This document shows, in pieces, positions 61,391 to 64,000 of a DNA stretch of 64,000 nucleotides. The translations under genes and the position numbers were made by a program. Positions within the stretch are counted from its first letter, which is position 1. Each line of letters begins with the position of its first letter. The notes under the pieces are model-generated. The model was not told the DNA's origin. It searched no databases and worked only from the letters and a program-made list of their open reading frames with translations. This stretch comes from Endobugula sp965225895 (lineage in GTDB: Bacteria; Pseudomonadota; Gammaproteobacteria; Pseudomonadales; Cellvibrionaceae): assembly GCA_965225895.1 (NCBI GenBank), contig CBDDBR010000011.1, positions 496,001 to 560,000 of the forward strand. The letters run 5' to 3'.

Positions 61391-61699
61391 ATGACTAGAC
61401 AACGTAAGCGCAAGCCCATTCATGCAGGGGTGTTTTTTAAAACCGATGTATTGGAGCCAATGAAATTTAGTATTACTCAAGCGGCTCAAGTGCTGGGTAT
61501 TTCTCGAAAGCACCTTTCCGCATTTGTGAATGGTGATGTACCTTGCAGTAAAGATATGGCAAAACGATTAGCCGTAGCAACAGAAACTAGCGTAGCCAGT
61601 TGGTTAAATATGCAAGCGGCTGTTGATGTATGGGAAGCAGAAAATATAAGCTCAGCGGACTATAAAAATATCACCCCTTTTAGTAAGTTATCTATTTAA
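61391..61699 (+). CDS. higA: HigA antitoxin
   Basis: A 102-residue antitoxin and transcriptional repressor with a HigA-type HTH (FSITQAAQVLGISRKHLSAFVNGDVPCSKDMAKRL) and a C-terminal TETSVASWLNMQAAVDVWEAE block. It is intact. It starts 15 nt after the remnant toxin frame, so the usual toxin-first order is kept. The toxin partner is broken. Confidence 0.92.
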   Translation: MTRQRKRKPIHAGVFFKTDVLEPMKFSITQAAQVLGISRKHLSAFVNGDVPCSKDMAKRLAVATETSVASWLNMQAAVDVWEAENISSADYKNITPFSKLSI

Positions 61700-61715
61700 T
61701 CTGAATATAAGTGTC

Positions 61716-61745
61716 AAAGCCTTACTCAAGCAAGTTGGGCTTTTT
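61716..61745 (+). terminator. higA terminator
   Basis: AAAGCCT pairs with GGGCTTT, 14-nt loop, T5 after the stem (61741-61745). Confidence 0.55.
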
Positions 61746-61792
61746 AGTCTCTAGCTAAACAGACGCACTCTTTTTAAATACGTAATCTCCCT

Positions 61793-61852
61793 AAATCAAT
61801 AGGGTCAGAGTCATTGATTTATAAATCAATAGGGTCAGAGTCATTGATTTAT
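61793..61852. repeat. Two identical 30-bp repeats with GGGTCAGAG core
   Basis: Two perfect copies, 61793-61822 and 61823-61852. Each has inverted ends, AAATCAAT and ATTGATTT, around AGGGTCAGAGTC. This core resembles the flanking palindromes at 53761 and 60998 (GGGGCAGAGCCC). Such elements resemble REP sequences mobilised by RAYT transposases; none is in this window. Confidence 0.9.
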
Positions 61853-61918
61853 CAATCATGAGCCTTTTGATATTACAAAGCTATTGGTAATCAAAAACAG
61901 AATCTTTTATAGATCTAA

Positions 61919-62848
61919 TCACAATTTTCTTGCCCATGTTGTATTCGGTGTTTCGCCTATAGAACTTAGCCAGTCTTGTACAAACTGAATGAATGCCAGT
62001 ACTTTTGGGGGTGTGGTTTTCATTTTGGTGTATAAGGCATATACGCTAAATTGTTCAGAGGTGTAAACATGGTTAAGGGCGTCTATCTGTTGGTTGAGTA
62101 GCCATTTTCTGGCTACAAAATGTGGCATTTGTGCTAGGCCAGCACCGTCGGCACATAGCTCGGCGAGTGCTTCGCCATCATCAATAATGCACAGACTATC
62201 GGTATAGTGTTCGGTAATTTGCCCATCGTTATTAATAATAACGGGCATGATTTTTCCTGTTTGTTTAAAGCGAAAATTAATCCACGGGTGGTGCAAAATA
62301 TCATTAGGCAATTGAATGTGTTGATTCGTTGGGAAATAATTTTTGGGTGTGCAAATTAAAAAGTCCAGCGGGCTTAATTTTCTAGCGATTAAACGGTTGT
62401 CGGCAATGGCGCCCGAGCGAAACGTAATATCAATGCCTTTTTCAATAATGTCTACATAGGCATCATCATAGGTGATGTCTATTGCGATATTAGGGTGAGC
62501 TTTACAAAAAGGGGCTATGAGTGGGCGAATATATAAGCGCCCATAAGAGATGGGTACGTTGATTTTTAAGGTGCCAGAAATTTCTGTTGATTCATTGCGA
62601 AGTTCGGACTCGTTGTGGTCAAGCTCGTTTAATAGCTTTTTAACGGTGGTGAGATACTGTTGACCCGCAGGGGTTAGTTTAAGTGCGCGAGTTGTGCGCG
62701 TAAACAGCTGAATACCTAGCTCATCTTCTAGTCGGGCAATGGCTTTACTGATGGTTGAAGGGGAGGTGCCGAGTGTTTTAGCGGCATCAATAAACGACCC
62801 TTTGTGACTCACCGTAACAAAAAATTGTAATGCTCTAAATTTATCCAT
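61919..62848 (-). CDS. LysR-family transcriptional regulator
   Basis: A 309-residue regulator with an N-terminal winged HTH (FRALQFFVTVSHKGSFIDAAKTLGTSPSTISKAIARLEDEL, 4-44) and a two-lobe effector domain (from about 90). Its style is the CrgA/DsdC-like subgroup that often autoregulates. Divergent from the pfpI-like gene by 157 bp, which implies it controls that pair. The effector is unknown. Confidence 0.9.
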   Translation of the reverse strand: MDKFRALQFFVTVSHKGSFIDAAKTLGTSPSTISKAIARLEDELGIQLFTRTTRALKLTPAGQQYLTTVKKLLNELDHNESELRNESTEISGTLKINVPISYGRLYIRPLIAPFCKAHPNIAIDITYDDAYVDIIEKGIDITFRSGAIADNRLIARKLSPLDFLICTPKNYFPTNQHIQLPNDILHHPWINFRFKQTGKIMPVIINNDGQITEHYTDSLCIIDDGEALAELCADGAGLAQMPHFVARKWLLNQQIDALNHVYTSEQFSVYALYTKMKTTPPKVLAFIQFVQDWLSSIGETPNTTWARKL

Positions 62849-63005
62849 GTACCTTTCTCTTAAACCTTCCTTTCAAGTGATAAGTCGCTATATTAGTGAA
62901 TATTATTCATTTCTAAAAGTATTTTAATGATATTTATTCATTAAATGGAATCCATATAATGGCGTTGTTCTTTATGACTTTCAACATTTGAGGAGATATC
63001 GTGGT

Positions 63006-63668
63006 ATGACGTCGTTTAAGTTATGGGTGGCTTTTATTTTTGTTTTTATGGCGAGTAGTGTTTATGCCGAGAGTAAAAAGGTGGGTGTAGTGGTATTTGA
63101 TGGAGTATTAACTTCTGATGTGACTGCGCCATTAGAGGTGTTTGGTGTAGCGAGTAAGCTATCGTGGTTTAGTGATTATGAGGTGATAACTATTGGGGTG
63201 AATTCAACACAGCAGATAACAACAGAAGAGGGGTTAACGATTGGGGTAGATACATGGATAGGGGATGCGCCTAAGCTTGATGTGTTGTTGCTTCCATCCA
63301 GTTATAACATGAACCCGTTATTAAAAAATAACGCGCTTATTCAATTTATTCAATCTCATGCAAAACAGGTGGATTGGTTAGCAAGTAATTGTTCAGGGTC
63401 TTTCTTGCTGGGTGAAGCGGGGGTGCTTGATGGAAAAAAAGCAACCACATGGGCAGGCGGCGAGTCTGATTTACAGCAAGCATATTCGGCGATTGATGTG
63501 CAGTTTGATACCAATGTGGTGGTAGATGGTAATGTGATTACATCAAATGGCAGTGTTGTTAGTTATCAAGCAGCGCTCACATTATTAAAAATGATGACGA
63601 GTGAGCGTAAAGCCAATGAGGTGGCCGAAGCCATACAGTATGCCCGTTTTTCTAACCAGCCGTATTAG
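63006..63668 (+). CDS. Exported DJ-1/PfpI family protein
   Basis: A 220-residue member of the GATase1-like family (most like the N-terminal domain of GlxA/FtrA regulators) but with a signal peptide cleaved after VYA at residue 21. The nucleophile candidate C129 lies in WLASNCSGSFLLGEAGVLDG and E44 in TAPLEVFG fits the acid partner; the third catalytic residue is uncertain, as TTWAGG replaces a usual His position. I start at ATG 63006, with GAGGAG 10 nt upstream. A divergent LysR gene and a downstream exported cupin form its neighbourhood. Confidence 0.85.
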   Translation: MTSFKLWVAFIFVFMASSVYAESKKVGVVVFDGVLTSDVTAPLEVFGVASKLSWFSDYEVITIGVNSTQQITTEEGLTIGVDTWIGDAPKLDVLLLPSSYNMNPLLKNNALIQFIQSHAKQVDWLASNCSGSFLLGEAGVLDGKKATTWAGGESDLQQAYSAIDVQFDTNVVVDGNVITSNGSVVSYQAALTLLKMMTSERKANEVAEAIQYARFSNQPY

Positions 63669-63695
63669 CTTGTTTGTATGATTTTATGCATCGCC

Positions 63696-63728
63696 CCCAC
63701 GCCGTTAAAAATACTTTAACGGCGTGGG
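63696..63728. terminator. Hairpin between the pfpI-like gene and the cupin gene
   Basis: A perfect 14-bp stem CCCACGCCGTTAAA (63696-63709) and TTTAACGGCGTGGG (63715-63728), 5-nt loop. The downstream sequence is AATAAATTT, with no T run. It could also be a partial attenuator. Confidence 0.65.
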
Positions 63729-63775
63729 AATAAATTTATATTCTTAATTTTTTGTACGTATTTAATAGGTGTTTT

Positions 63776-64000
63776 ATGAAGTCTATTTTGTTATTAGTCA
63801 CTTTGGTTGTTGCCGCTATTGTGAGCGACCACGTACTTGCCAATGATGCAAAAGTGACGCCGCTGATGCTTACATCACTGATGGATTTGCCAAGTAAAGA
63901 AGTGCAAATGCTGACGGTAGAATATCCCCCAAGAGGAGAAACGGTAGCTCATCGCCATGATGCGCATATTTTTGTATATGTATTAGAAGGCTCAGTCATT
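63776..64000 (+). CDS. Exported cupin-domain protein (partial, runs off the right edge)
   Basis: Begins ATG AAG TCT with AGGTG upstream. The signal peptide has a cleavage site after VLA at about residue 22. Then EYPPRGETVAHRHDAHIFVYVLEGSVI shows the cupin motif 1 pattern, with HRHDAH as possible metal ligands. The reading frame stays open to base 64000. It probably belongs with the exported PfpI-like protein under the LysR regulator. Confidence 0.85.
   Translation, partial: MKSILLLVTLVVAAIVSDHVLANDAKVTPLMLTSLMDLPSKEVQMLTVEYPPRGETVAHRHDAHIFVYVLEGSVI

Noticed and set aside
1..64000. CRISPR arrays, phage genes, insertion sequences and riboswitches
   Set aside because: I found no array of spaced identical repeats, no transposase or integrase, no phage structural gene and no riboswitch-like motif.

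Overview
The window is a chromosomal segment of a moderately AT-rich gammaproteobacterium. The evidence is a set of core genes with Pseudomonas/Oceanospirillales/Cellvibrionales-like neighbourhoods: mutS next to fdxA, dcd-mrp-metG near the rnf/rsx operon, and gltX followed by tRNA-Ala. Most proteins match well-known gammaproteobacterial families at full length. The species cannot be named from the sequence alone.

Layout. 1-7,000: arginine biosynthesis (argD-argF), a monothiol glutaredoxin with an omega-amidase-like nitrilase, an OmpA-like porin with MscS, a 2-Cys peroxiredoxin and ferredoxin FdxA. 7,000-14,600: mutS, a chemoreceptor, rlmA, a hexose-6-phosphate mutarotase and a glycine-zipper lipoprotein. 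14,600-20,300: a Tat-exported PhoX phosphatase behind a good Pho box, a cyanide-insensitive bd oxidase (cioAB) and a GbsR/MarR-type regulator. 20,300-30,100: a 1249-residue RTX-type secreted protein, a PNPOx-like protein paired with a 2Fe-2S flavin reductase, a DUF1003/mini-MscS pair, an exported delta-class carbonic anhydrase and a second chemoreceptor. 30,200-34,900: ndpA and a four-gene zinc locus (FtsX/MacB-type ABC transporter, DUF3299, His-rich ZrgA) with a strong Zur box. 35,100-41,100: flavohemoglobin (hmp) divergent from norR, with a sigma-54 promoter and NorR-type sites between them, then an FdhF/YdeP-type molybdoenzyme and a DUF3047 lipoprotein. 41,200-53,300: rsxABCDGE, metG, mrp, dcd, an unrecorded 45-codon small ORF, gltX and tRNA-Ala(GGC).

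53,300-61,900 is accessory DNA: an orphan HigA-type antitoxin, a type I restriction-modification operon (hsdM-hsdS-hsdR), a decayed higB toxin with an intact higA, and four copies of a short GGGTCAGAG-type palindromic repeat family flanking these genes. The window ends with a LysR regulator divergent from a signal-peptide-bearing DJ-1/PfpI protein and a partial exported cupin.

The strongest regulatory signals are a Pho box for phoX, a Zur box for zrgA, a GG-N10-GC sigma-54 promoter for hmp with GT-N7-AC NorR sites, and a consensus -35/-10 ahead of a hairpin leader for the peroxiredoxin. A recurring oddity is that several gene borders hold short degenerate tandem arrays, each with a different period (11, 15, 12, 13 and 30 bp) and unrelated sequence. 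All functional calls come from reading motifs and family resemblance; no database search was run.
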